In this document: positions 36,001 to 47,024 of the stretch, in pieces
Position numbering within the stretch: the stretch's first letter is position 1
Layout: each line of letters begins with the position of its first letter
NCBI RefSeq assembly: GCF_932526225.1
Contig: NC_064034.1
Location: 9,487,387 to 9,551,386 of the forward strand
From: Nematostella vectensis
Lineage: Eukaryota; Cnidaria; Anthozoa; Actiniaria; Edwardsiidae
Direction of reading: 5' to 3'
DNA: 64,000 nt
Position numbers and translations under genes: made by a program
The notes under the pieces: generated by a model
Databases searched by the model: none
Seen by the model: only the letters and a program-made list of their open reading frames with translations
What the model was told of the DNA's origin: nothing

Positions 36001-39000
36001 GACAGGTATGTCAACATATCAGTGGGGTGCATTAATGGACAGGTATGACATCATATCAGGGGGTGCATTAATGGACAGGTATGGCATCATATCAAGGGGG
36101 TGCATTAATGGACAGGTATGGCATCATATCAAGGGGGTGCATTAATGGACAGGTATGGCATCATATCAGGGGGGTGCATTAATGGACAGGTTTGACATCA
36201 TATCAAGGGGGTGCATTAATGGACAGGTATGTCAACATATCAGTGGGGTGCATTAATGGACAGGTATGACTGTATCAGGGGGGGCATCAATGGACAGATA
36301 TAACATCATATCAGGGGGGTGCATTAATGGACAGGTATGACATCATATCAGGGGGGTGCATTAATGGACAGGTATGCCAACATATCAGTGGGGTGCATTA
36401 ATGGACAGGTATGACATCATATCAGGGGGTGCATTAATGGACAGGTATGGCATCATATCAAGGGGGTGCATTAATGGACAGGTATGGCATCATATCAAGG
36501 GGGTGCATTAATGGACAGGTATGACATCATATCAGGGGGTGCATTAATGGACAGTTATGATATCATATCAGGGGGTGCATTAATGGACATGTATGCCAAC
36601 ATATCAGGGGGGTGCATTAATGGACATGTATGGCATCATATCAAGGGGTGTATTAATGGACATGTATGGCATCATATCAAGGGGGTGCATAAATGGACAG
36701 GTATGGCATCATATCAGGGGGGTGCATTAATGGACAGGTATGGCATCATATCAGGGGGGTGCATTAATGGACAGGTTTGACATCATATCAGGGGGTGCAT
36801 TAATGGACAGGTATGACAACATATCAGTGGGGTGCATTAATGGACAGGTATGTCAACATATCAGTGGGGTGCATTAATGGACAGGTATGACATCATATCA
36901 GGGGGTGCATTAATGGACAGGTATGACAACATATCAGTGGGGTGCATTAATGGACAGGTATGTCAACATATCAGTGGGGTGCATTAATGGACAGGTATGA
37001 CATCATATCAGGGGGTGCATTAATGGACAGGTATGGCATCATATCAAGGGGGTGCATTAATGGACAGGTATGGCATCATATCAAGGGGGTGCATTAATGG
37101 ACAGGTATGACATCATATCAGGGGGTGCATTAATGGACATTTATGATATCATATCAGGGGGGTGCATTAATGGACATGTATGCCAACATATCAGGGGGTG
37201 CATTAATGGACATGTATGGTATCATATCAAGGGGTGTATTAATGGACAGGTATGGCATCATATCAAGGGGGTGCATTTGTGGACAGGTATGACATCATTT
37301 CAGGGGGGTGCATTAATAGGCAGGTATGGCATCATATCAAGGGGGTGTATTAATGGACAGGTATGACATCATATGAGGGGGTGCATTAATGGACATGTAT
37401 GACATCATATCAGGGGGGTGCATTAATGGACATGTATGACATTATATCAGGGGGTGCATTAATGGACAGGTATGACATCATATCAGGGAGTTCATTAATG
37501 GACAAGTGATTATCACAGAATAATTGAATAGGGCTGTTTATATCAAAACAAAATAGCAAAGCCCATGTCAGTCAAGAGATCCTACAATAAATCCCCCTCC
37601 CCCCACACTACCTCACCCTACTTACCCCCTCAAAAACAATTAAAAAAAAAGAAGAAAATCAGCAATATCAGACCTCATCCAAATCCAGGTAGAATGTTTT
37701 CAACATCAACTCTTGATCGGTAGGTTTGATTGTGAATCTTCCAACAGGTTGTAATGTGGGATATCAGTAACTACAGTGAAAGACTAAAGACTCATAGGCA
37801 GTCTCATGGACAGACAAAGAAGAACTCCATGAACTCCTTGGTAAGTATTCAAGCAACAAGGAGAATCTCTCATTGTCTTTTGTTTTCTTCCCATTGGTGT
37901 TTCATAAACACTGGATTTTCTCAATTTTGCAATCCGGACAATGTTATGTTAGCTTCCTTTATAAACGTTATGTGAATACACAAAAGGTGACTGCTTGAAA
38001 CAACAGCAAAACTATTTATTTCCCTGATACCATAACACCTATACACAGACTTGTTTTAACAGCTTATCTGTCTGTATATTGTCTCATACATGTGAATGTT
38101 TTGTGATGTCAACTATATCCAGAACAGGATTTGACCCTGACACTTCTTATTGTGCAGCCAGGGTTTGAGGATGAATCAATGACAGACATGTCCCCCAAGA
38201 TCAGGTATTGTGCTGTCTCATCAATAGAGCACAGTCATAAGACATCCATCACAGATATCCAGTGGATCCCAGACCACATGGAGGTATGTATTACAGTCTG
38301 TCCTTCTGTTCATTGTGTGTCATTTTCCATAAAATAATTTTTTTTCACTCTCTGGTATGACAGCCACAGGTATTTCTGTGTTTATTTTGGCACGGGTTTG
38401 CAACCCAAAAAATGTTTAATGTTCCATAATTTCTTGATGCAAGTTGCCTATTGTTTCATTAAAACCCTTTTTGGCTTGTTCTCCCCTCCTCAGATTGGTC
38501 GTATGGGCCATGTGGTGCAGAACAAGTCCCAGCACTGTTGTCAACTCATGACATGTGCAGCGGATGGGTAAGTCTGCTTCTATGTGGAAATGCAGCCTCT
38601 GTTGTCTACAATATATGGCCTTCACCTGTGTGTGTTGTTTAACTTACTGTGTGACTGTGCAGTAACAAACTGTCATTGTTCATCAGGACTGTCCTATTCT
38701 GGGACACTAGACCCAATAAATCTGCAGCTCCACAAACCACTGCAAACTCAGCTGGGGTACCCTTGACATTTAAACATCTGGACTTGACATGGAAGCCCAT
38801 CCTTAAGGTACCAACACATACCATCTTGCACCTTGATTTTGAACTCATAGATGGCTAGGAAAAGATGAGAAGGGAAGCTGGAATTAGAGGTGAAACGAAT
38901 GGGTGGGTCTTCACCATGTCAGTGTACAGAGAATGAGGTATCAAGAATCAAAAGGGTTCGGAATTGGAAGGAAAAGCAATTAATATTGATAACATTTCTC

Positions 39001-42000
39001 TTCCTTAACCTAGCCCATAACTAAGATTTTGAGCTAGGGGGAGGGGAGTTTGGCCATTTAGTGGGCAGTTTTCTGTTAGGTATCTCCCCTGAGTTCACAT
39101 TGTTTTTATTGCACTGATTCACATGCCCTGGTACGTTTTCAACTATTTGTTTCAGCTACATGTTTATACTGTATGTCTGCCATATTGTTCCAATTGGGTA
39201 GGCCAAGGAATGCAATACCATTGAGTGCTGTTATTAATCCTCATATGTTTTATACCAGACCACTGTTCAGCGCCAGACAGGGACGGGCGAGTTTGGACCA
39301 AAAGTATTCAGCATATTTGAGAAACAAAGCAAGACTAAAGGTACAGGGAGCACTGCTGGTAATGCCACAATTTACAGACTGCATAATACACAAAACATAG
39401 ATTTTCTAAAAAAAAAATCATCAAAAGTGTCCCTGGATCAAGCATAAACTGAAATCCGTCTGGTTATATATAATAACTCCTCTTGTTCGACCTCCACACA
39501 TCAAAGACTCTTATGTTATTGGACTATCCTCTCTATTGTATCAATTAAGATATTTTTCAGTAGAACCTTTGGTGCTGGCCAATTATACTAATTATATTGG
39601 CTTATGAACAACAGTTGATTTCATAGGAAAGAATAAAATTTGTTGTCTCTATTGATTTCAGGGAAGCCTAGCAATGAGTCAGCAGACGCCGATAATACAG
39701 GAGTAAGCCGGCTGCCCTCAAATGTTGCCAAGGGGAAGGACCAGGGGAAACCTCTTGAGAATGTCAGCACAAAGTTCCTTGTTGGGACTGAGGTAAGGGA
39801 ATCATGAGAGTGATAGAAAGTGATTATAGACCCTGCTCTGCATCCTGAACAGATCTATTCCGCATGTGCATTGGGACATTACAGCATGACCAGTAAAATC
39901 ATGTTTAGTCAGGGCTTTCAATAACTTTCAGAGTGGGTGGTGGAGATTGATAAGTAGGAGGTGGAAGTCTTTATATCTTTTTAGTTCAAATAAAACTTGA
40001 GTCGACTTTTTAAAAAAATAGCGGCTGCCGGGGCCTAATGAAACCCCTGTCAGTGTTTATATGTATAAAGCGTTTTTTTGTTTTGATGAGTCCCAAGTAA
40101 ATGTTGATGGCTATATTTTCTAAGACGTGTATAGTGTGTATATCCTTTAGTGCCTCCCTATTGTATTATTTACTGCCCTTGTTGTGTGCAGGAAGGGGAT
40201 CTTGTGTATTTGGACTGGAGGCCAGAGAAAGACACCGACAGCGGCAAGATCATGAGTATGTGTCCTTCACGCTCCCTTAGTAGTTACCACATAGATGTCG
40301 AAGTTTGAATCAGTCAGTCAATGGTACATGAATGTCCACTACCACACTTTCCTGTCTCATATATCCTGTTACCCTCTCAGCGCCACACCTTGAGCACGCT
40401 TGAGCTAGTATGATGTATCATGTTACCCTTTTAGCACTATGCACTGAGTAGGCCTGAGCTTGTCTTATATATTATATTACCCTTTCAGCACCACACACTG
40501 ATTAGGCCTAAGCTTGTCTTATATATCATATTACCCTTTCAGCACCACACACTGATTAGGCCTAAGCTTGTCTTATATATCATATTACCCTTTCAGCACC
40601 ACACACTGATTAGGCCTAAGCTTGTCTTATATATCCTATTACCCTTTCAGCACCAAGCCCTGAGCACGTGTGAGCTTGTCTAATATAGCATGTGTGGGCT
40701 AGTCTTACGTATCATTTTCCCTTTCAGCGCCACGCCCTGAGCACGTGTGAGCTTGTCTAATATAGCATGTGTGGGCTAGTCTTATATCATTTTCCCTTTC
40801 AGCGCCACGCCCTGAGCACGTGTGAGCTTGTCTAATATAACACGTGTGAGCTAGTCTTATGTATCATTTTCCCTTTCAGCGCCACGCCCTGAGCACGTGT
40901 GAGCTTGTCTAATATAGCATGTGTGGGCTAGTCTTATATCATTTTCCCTTTCAGTGACACGCCCTGAGCACGTGTGAGCTTGTCTAATATAGCATGTGTG
41001 GGCTAGTCTTATGTATCATTTTCCCTTTCAGCGCCACGCCCTGAGCACGTGTGGGCGGCGCATGACGGCCCTATAAACACCCTCCAGGTGTCGCCGTTCT
41101 TCAAGGATATTATACTGACAGTGGGAGGGTGGACTTTCGCCATCTGGAAAGAGGGGGTCAACGTGAGTGTTAAGATGTTTAAACACCTATTTGTTTACAT
41201 GTCAAAGTCTTATCGAGAACCAGACACTGGAATCAACAACAAGGGCAAAAACGCACAACATCATTTAGACTTGTGACTAAGTATCAGAAGTATCATTCCT
41301 TTTGAGAACAAGACCAACATGTCTACATTAACTTATTATGGTCTTTTTTCTTTACGAGCAAAATACTCTCCAGCTGTCAAATTTTTGTTTATAACAGGGG
41401 CGGATCTAGCTTTTCGCTAAAGGGGGGTTTCGCTGAGTGACAAAGGGGGGGGGGTAATTTTTTGTTTCATAGGGCTTTCTGGACGCCCAAAGGGGGGGTT
41501 AAACCCCCTAAACCCCCCCTAGATCAGCTACTGTATCAATCTACAGGATTCTACCATGGTTTTATCTATCTATTTACATCGTTTTTAATTTGCTGACTTT
41601 GTATTCTGTTCCAGAGTGATCCCTTGCTGCTTTCTTCTAGTCACATCGTTAAGCTCACAAAGGGCCATTGGAGCCCTTCAAGGCCCGGTAAGTCGTTAGA
41701 GTCACACCTTTAGCTCACAAAGGCCCGGTAAGTTGGTCGAGTCACATCTTTAAGCTCACAAAAGCCCGGTAACTCGATCGAGTCACATCTTAAAGCTCAC
41801 AAAGGCCCGGTAACTCGATCGAGTCACATCTTCAAGCTCACAATAGGCCTTTCGGCCCATGACGCACCGTTCTTGCGCGCCCATGGTGTAGAGCTGGATC
41901 GTACTTCGGCTCAGTGGCGCCCCTGCACGCATGATCACTCTACCATTATACTGACACACCGTGCCTTTCACATCAGGCGTGTTCTTTATCGCCAAGGCGG

Positions 42001-45000
42001 ACGGAATGGTGGACGTTTGGGACTTATTGGACAGGTATGAATACGTACTGTAGATGGTCTTAAAGTCATCCTAGCATAGAACCAATTGTGTGAAAGCACC
42101 CATTTCCATCGGAGAATTTGGGATGTTCCAATATTTTCGATTGAATTTTTCTTCTAGTTTTTTGTCTTCTGATATTAGTTGGAAACGATTACAAAGCCGT
42201 GTCTGACAATGGCTCTTTAAAGAAGCACACACACAGAATCTACAACCACTTCAGCGTTAGTAAACAACTGCATTAAATACGAAAATTGTATGGAAACACT
42301 TAAAATGATCGAGAAACCAGTGCTTTTTTTTTCTTTAGCTTTGGAACAAGCCCTTTTAGGTACCCCTGCAAGTGGAATACGTTTTTTTTCCAATGCACAC
42401 CTTTTAGCCTCTGTGTTGTGTGAGACCTTATTCGGGATCGACCATAGCACTGGGTAACACTCGTGATATGATTTGACATGTGTCTATGAATACCGTCAGG
42501 TCCCACGAACCATCACTGACGCAGAACATCACGGCAGCCACCATCACCACAATATTCCCCCACCAAGTGTCCAGTAAGTAAAACGTGTCACCACCAGCTC
42601 ACTCAATTTACCATGTGCGGTGATACTCAACGGCACCACAATTAAACGAGCCACACGACACTCAAGAGACGTCAAGTAAAAATCCCTAATCCAATAAAGC
42701 GAAAAATTAAAAACTCATCAAAAACTCCTTGAAGTCGTCAAGCAAATTTGATGGCTTCGTTGATATCTCCCATATAAGCAAAGCTATTCAAGCTCGATAG
42801 GGCAATTTCAACGTAGGATAACGTTTTTATGACTAATGAATAACTTTTATATATTCCTCCAACAAACATTGCTCTCTACAGGAAAACTAAACTCCTCCCA
42901 TTTTTCTCTCCCTTTTTTTTTATGTTCTGTGTACCTGTTCGTCTTGCTCGTCCTGTGTTTGTTATTTCTGAAATTATTGTAACTATAATTGCAACTATTA
43001 TTGTAACTATTATTTAAGCTGAACCCGCCTAGATTAGCCTGTTCTATTAGCGGGTGAGCACATAAAAGAAACAATAATGTATTTATGTACAATAAAGTTG
43101 AAGTTGAAGCGAGACATGGCCTGTGGCAAAGCCTTTATTTCCTTACAGGCAAGGCCTTGAAAGACTCTCACCGTTATCATTTGTTCTTTGACCTATTTTC
43201 CTTGCAGGCAAGGCCTTGAAAGACTCCCACCTTTATCATTTGTTCTTTGTCCTATTTTCCTTGCAGGCAAGGCCTTGAAAGACTCCCACCTTTATTATTT
43301 GTTCTTTGTCCTATTTTCCTTGCAGGCAAGGCCTTGAAAGACTCCCACCTTTATCATTTGTTCTTTGTCCTATTTTCTTTCCAGGCAAGGCCTTGAAAGA
43401 CTCCCACCTTTATCATTTGTTCTTTGACCTATTTTTCTTGCAGGCAAGGCCTTGAAAGACTCCCACCTTTATCATTTGTTCTTTGTCCTATTTTCCTTGC
43501 AGGCAAGGCCTTGAAAGACTCCCACCTTTATCATTTGTTCTTTGTCCTATTTTCCTTGCAGGCAAGGCCTTGAAAGACTCCCACCTTTATCATTTGTTCT
43601 TTGTCCTATTTTCCTTGCAGGCAAGGCCTTGAAAGACTCCCACCTTTATCATTTGTTCTTTGACCTATTTCCCTTGCAGGCAAGGCCTTGAAAGACTCCC
43701 ACCTTTATCATTTGTTCTTTGTCCTATTTTCCTTGCAGGCAAGGCCTTGAAAGACTCCCACCTTTATCATTTGTTCTTTGTCCTATATTCCTTGCAGGCA
43801 AGGCCTTGAAAGACTTCCACCTTTATCATTTGTTCTTTGTCCTATTTTCCTCGCAGGCATAGCCTTGAAAGACTCCCACCTTTATCATTTCTTCTTTGAC
43901 CTATTTTCCTTGCAGGCAAGGCCTTGAAAGACTCCCACCTTTATCATTTGTTCTTTGTCCTATTTTCCTCGCAGGCAAGGCCTTGAAAGACTCCCACCTT
44001 TATCATTTGTTCTTTGTCCTATTTTCCTTGCAGGCAAGGCCTTGAAAGACTCCCACCTTTATCATTTGTTCTTTGACCTATTTTCCTTACAGGCAAGGCC
44101 TTGAAAGACTCCCACCTTTATCATTTGTTCTTTGACCTATTTTCCTCGCAGGCAAGGCCTTGAAAGACTCCCACCTTTATTATTTGTTCTTTGTCCTATT
44201 TTCCTCGCAGGCAAGGCCTTGAAAGACTCCCACCTTTATTATTTGTTCTTTGTCCTATTTTCCTTGCAGGCAAGGCCTTGAAAGACTCCCACCTTTATCA
44301 TTTGTTCTTTGACCTATTTCCCTTGCAGGCAAGGCCTTGAAAGACTCCCACCTTTATCATTTGTTCTTTGTCCTATTTTCCTTGCAGGCAAGGCCTTGAA
44401 AGACTCCCACCTTTATCATTTGTTCTTTGTCCTATATTCCTTGCAGGCAAGGCCTTGAAAGACTTCCACCTTTATCATTTGTTCTTTGTCCTATTTTCCT
44501 CGCAGGCATAGCCTTGAAAGACTCCCACCTTTATCATTTCTTCTTTGACCTATTTTCCTTGCAGGCAAGGCCTTGAAAGACTCCCACCTTTATCATTTGT
44601 TCTTTGTCCTATTTTCCTCGCAGGCAAGGCCTTGAAAGACTCCCACCTTTATCATTTGTTCTTTGTCCTATTTTCCTTGCAGGCAAGGCCTTGAAAGACT
44701 CCCACCTTTATCATTTGTTCTTTGACCTATTTTCCTTACAGGCAAGGCCTTGAAAGACTCCCACCTTTATCATTTGTTCTTTGACCTATTTTCCTCGCAG
44801 GCAAGGCCTTGAAAGACTCCCACCTTTATTATTTGTTCTTTGTCCTATTTTCCTCGCAGGCAAGGCCTTGAAAGACTCCCACCTTTATTATTTGTTCTTT
44901 GTCCTATTTTCCTTGCAGGCAAGGCCTTGAAAGACTCCCACCTTTATTATTTGTTCTTTGTCCTATTTTCCTTGCAGGCAAGGCCTTGAAAGACTCCCAC

Positions 45001-46483
45001 CTTTATCATTTGTTCTTTGTCCTATTTTCCTTGCAGGTAAGCAGCAGCTGCTGGCAGCAGGCGACAGCACGGGAACCCTGCACGTGATGGAAGTGCCGTG
45101 GAACCTAAGGCACCCCTCTGCGAATGAGGTAACCTCCCTTTTCTACCTAGTCACCTTAGATCCCGGGAGGGAACTCCCATGAAAACAGACGATGGTCAAC
45201 AAAATCAATTTTAACACTCAGGAATAGCACTGGGTGTGGTCAACAACAATTCTCACCCCTTAGCAAATTTGGCTAGCATTTCTAAGCCTAATAAATAGCA
45301 AGAATGTAGATACCGAAAAGAAAATAGCCGGAAGTATTAGCGCTCATTTGACTTTTGTGGTTAACTGTAAATTTAGTTTCGGGCGTTTCGGGTGAGAGAG
45401 GGGGGGGGAGCAGTGGATATAATTTTATACACTAAAAAAAAAAAAGACTATCACTCCTGTCTACTTGAATTGAGGGTCCCCCACCCCGGGCTTTAGACAC
45501 CCCTCCATATCTCAATAACGCACCGTTTACTGTCCCTATAATTACTTTGTCATTTGCATTGCTCACACTTTGACAGATGTGTGCGTGGCATTGTTCCCTA
45601 CCATTGTTTCACCTCGTTCTCTAATACGCTCCAGTGGTTTCGATCGTTTCAGATAATGCTATGCACAAAATAGTTGGTGTATTAGACAACCCCACTCGGT
45701 CCACGCTCTCGACTGACTGCTAAGTACCAAATTAATACTAGACACCAACCCTTACTTCTAATACAACGACAATCCCCCGATTCAGTGTTTTTCTTACAAT
45801 GACAGGCGAACGTAATGGAGAATTTTTTTGAGCGTGAGGTCAAACGGCTGGCGTTCGTGGAGGAGCGGAAGAAAATGCGAGAAGTGGAAAAGCGTGAGCG
45901 GGACGCGGAAGAGACTCGGCGGCAACAGGTATCAAGGGTGGGGCAGGTACCAAGGGAGGGCAATGGGTATCCGGCTCTTTTTTAGTCAAACTCAACTGAA
46001 AATAAAATTATGAGGAGAACGAGAAATATGAGTCGGTTTTTGTCAAGAGTTGAAGAGAGTGTGTGTAATACATTCATTCCTCTTTCCGTTTCTCTCTGAA
46101 GGAAGGCAAGAAGCCGGATGAAAGCGAAGCAGACATCGAGGCAAAACAGCGAATGGTACGTGTGAGATTTTTGACAACTGAGACTATATAACTGTGTAAT
46201 CTGTATGAACCAGTCTTTTCTCGGCTAAAACTGTATTTGGGACACCCTAGAATTACAATACACGTGGCCAAACCATTTCTGGATGTTTCCAGGAATATCT
46301 GGAATTTGTTAGCTACACTTCAGTAACACACAGCACCCTAAAGTCCATTGGATGTATGATATATAGTCACGCCCTTCCCTTTCTGAACGTTTCCAGGAAT
46401 ACCAGGAGTACCTGGAACTTGAAAAGAAGCTTCTTGAAGAACTTGGTATACGCGAGGAGCCTGAAGACTCCTTGGATGTCTAG
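30058..46483 (+). CDS. DNAI3: Dynein axonemal intermediate chain 3 (WDR63)
   Basis: WD-repeat intermediate chain of inner-arm dynein I1/f (Chlamydomonas IC140 group), acting in cilia and flagella. Exons: 30058-30306, 30408-30512, 31243-31401, 31517-31675, 31846-31886, 32725-32841, 33435-33546, 33868-33946, 34223-34437, 37748-37840, 38158-38283, 38494-38567, 38687-38807, 39259-39340, 39662-39792, 40192-40255, 41032-41162, 41615-41687, 41977-42034, 42500-42573, 45037-45128, 45806-45928, 46102-46155, 46397-46483. Total 2619 nt: 872 aa plus TAG, all phases consistent, close to the human length of about 890. The N-terminal third is acidic (EGEEIEGEEEVEEG). WD blades follow (VLIWSFSDP, VVMWDISNY, VLFWDTRP, VYLDWRPEK, WAAHDGPINTL, MVDVWDLLD), then a charged coiled coil (REVEKRERDAEETRRQQ). 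Four introns are swollen by arrays derived from their own splice sites. Confidence 0.95.
30546..30811. mobile_element. MITE with TAA target-site duplication
   Basis: 266 bp with inverted ends GGCTCTGGTCAAACGAGGAC and CTTTGTTTGGCCAGGGCC, extended by CACATGTTGCTGGAAACATG and its complement. It is flanked by TAA on both sides (30543-30545, 30812-30814), as in PIF/Harbinger MITEs. Located in DNAI3 intron 2; the rest of that intron up to 31242 shows nothing recognisable. Confidence 0.85.
31999..32186. mobile_element. MITE with 6-bp TATAGG target-site duplication
   Basis: 188 bp with inverted ends CAGGGCTTCTGGAATTACGC and GCGTAATTCCAGAAGCCCTG, and internal repeats of GCGTAATTTAGCGCGTAAT and AATCCCGCAAAATTTTGA. 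It is flanked by TATAGG (31993-31998 and 32187-32192). It lies in DNAI3 intron 5. Confidence 0.88.
32930..33175. mobile_element. Interspersed repeat family C, copy 2
   Basis: Shares ordered blocks with 18683-18920: GTATCATAGCCCGCA, TTCATGGGTAA, ACCCATGAAGCACTGTGGG, GATTCTCAGAGTGCAAC, AATAGGTGT. The ends are partial inverted complements. It is in DNAI3 intron 6. Confidence 0.6.
34417..37505 (+). repeat. Minisatellite of 36-37 bp built on the DNAI3 exon 9 splice donor, about 84 copies
   Basis: The exon end GGGGGGTGCATTAATGGACAG followed by gtatgg is repeated as GTGCATTAATGGACAG|GTATGACATCATATCA with a run of 5-6 G between units, so nearly every unit carries exon-9 end sequence and a good 5' splice site. 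Length alternates with the G run. Variants include ATGGACATGTATG and a shortened GACCGTATCAGG form. Multi-unit blocks recur (34690-35640 compared with 35650-36600; 36484-36640 compared with 37070-37220). Reading past the first donor meets TAA after nine codons. Confidence 0.97.
40378..41045 (+). repeat. Tandem array built on the DNAI3 exon 17 splice acceptor, about 11 copies
   Basis: Two adjacent sub-arrays: a 54-bp form (ACCCTTTCAGCACCACACAC core) at 40378-40650 and a 73-77-bp form (TTTTCCCTTTCAG|CGCCACGCCCTGAG core) at 40650-41045. Each unit ends in a pyrimidine tract plus CAG and repeats the first about 20 nt of exon 17. In the 77-bp units the exon copy reads CACGTGTGA (in-frame TGA), while the true exon has CACGTGTGG. 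Confidence 0.95.
41394..41535. mobile_element. Degraded inverted-repeat element with G-runs
   Basis: Left end GGGGCGGATCTAGC and right end CCCCCCCTAGATCAGCTAC are imperfect complements and bracket several G-runs of 6-10 bases. No clean target-site duplication is seen. It lies in DNAI3 intron 17. Confidence 0.5.
41641..41850 (+). repeat. 40-bp array built on the DNAI3 exon 18 splice donor, about 5 copies
   Basis: The exon end AAGGCCCG followed by gtaagt is repeated as AGCTCACAAAGGCCCGGTAA with TCG/TTGGTCGAGTCACATC linkers. The true exon contains the precursor of the whole unit (TCACATCGTTAAGCTCACAA). Later copies carry gtaact in place of gtaagt. The next donor in frame leads to TAG. Confidence 0.92.
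42850..43112 (+). mobile_element. Non-LTR retrotransposon 3' end fragment
   Basis: AT-rich 3' UTR-like sequence with TATTGTAACTATAATTGCAA repeats, a stem CCGCCTAGATTAGCC...TATTAGCGGG, and a terminal AATAAAGTTGAAGTTGAAG. A short simple-repeat tail of TTGAAG type is typical of CR1/L2-like LINEs. No coding part remains. It lies in DNAI3 intron 20, just before the 59-bp array. Confidence 0.6.
43118..45036 (+). repeat. 59-bp array of DNAI3 exon 21 splice acceptors, about 32 copies
   Basis: Unit 59 bp: GCAAGGCCTTGAAAGACTCC, CACCTTTATCATTTGTTCTT, TGTCCTATTTTCCTTGCAG. Every unit ends in a strong pyrimidine tract and CAG, and the last of them (CAG at 45034-45036) is the real exon 21 acceptor. A multi-unit block of 11 units (about 650 bp) is repeated, recognised by the variants GACTTCC and GGCATAGCC at 43810-43862 and again at 44460-44511. 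All upstream acceptors would put the reading frame into TGA. Confidence 0.97.
46262..46420 (+). repeat. Decayed duplicate of DNAI3 exon 24 acceptor
   Basis: The segment TTTCTGGATGTTTCCAGGAA at 46271-46290 matches the true acceptor TTTCTGAACGTTTCCAGGAA (46380-46399) and continues with matching TATC/TACC and CTGGAA. The copies are about 110 bp apart, so part of the intron and exon start were duplicated. Confidence 0.65.
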
Positions 46484-46674
46484 AAAGCAACACGTGGTTG
46501 CCATAGTACGGCGTCGCACATGACGCGAGAGCGAGGCCCAAGCTAGCAGCAGTAGCCCTTGGTTCGCCCACACTTGTATAATAATGTATTTAAAAGGTTT
46601 TTTTACGGTGTTTAATGTTCCCGAGTTGTGATTGTATAGTGTCTATTTTATGTAATTAATTGTTTGGTATTAGC

Positions 46675-46680
46675 AATAAA
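46675..46680 (+). terminator. Polyadenylation signal of DNAI3
   Basis: AATAAA 192 bp after the TAG stop, in an AT-rich 3' region. Confidence 0.75.
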
Positions 46681-46951
46681 GCTGACAAGTCGTTGGTGCA
46701 TTTGATAATATTTACATATTAATTTGCGCAGTATAAGTTTAAAAAAATATTATATCAGTAGCTTTTTACAACTCTTAAAATTCTCATCGTTGCACAACCT
46801 GTTACGATACCATTGGGATCGTTTTGTGTCAAAATCAGCTAAGCCAAAATCCATTCGGGCTTAGGATAGGAATAATTGGTTTAACAACAAACACAGGGTT
46901 CGTACAATTTTCCACATATCAAATCACGCATTTCTGTGCTCAGCAGAGAAA

Positions 46952-47022
46952 GACCGAAGATCGAGATTTTCGATCTTTTATGTTCCGCGCGGCCAGAACA
47001 TCGAAAATCTCGATATTCGGTC
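46952..47022. mobile_element. Short foldback repeat
   Basis: Arms GACCGAAGATCGAGATTTTC and GAAAATCTCGATATTCGGTC surround a loop with CGCGCGG. Likely a small MITE or its remnant; no target-site duplication was defined. Confidence 0.65.
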
Positions 47023-47024
47023 GT

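Noticed and set aside
36484..37366. Frames encoding MDRYDIISGGAL repeats
   Set aside because: Translation of the 36-bp DNAI3 donor array inside an intron; no independent gene signal.
42217..42506. Overlapping minus-strand frames in DNAI3 intron 19
   Set aside because: No homology, no splice support and opposite to the gene.
43118..45036. Regular 59-bp spacing resembling a CRISPR array
   Set aside because: The whole unit is conserved with no variable spacers, it lies in a eukaryotic intron, and each unit is a splice acceptor.
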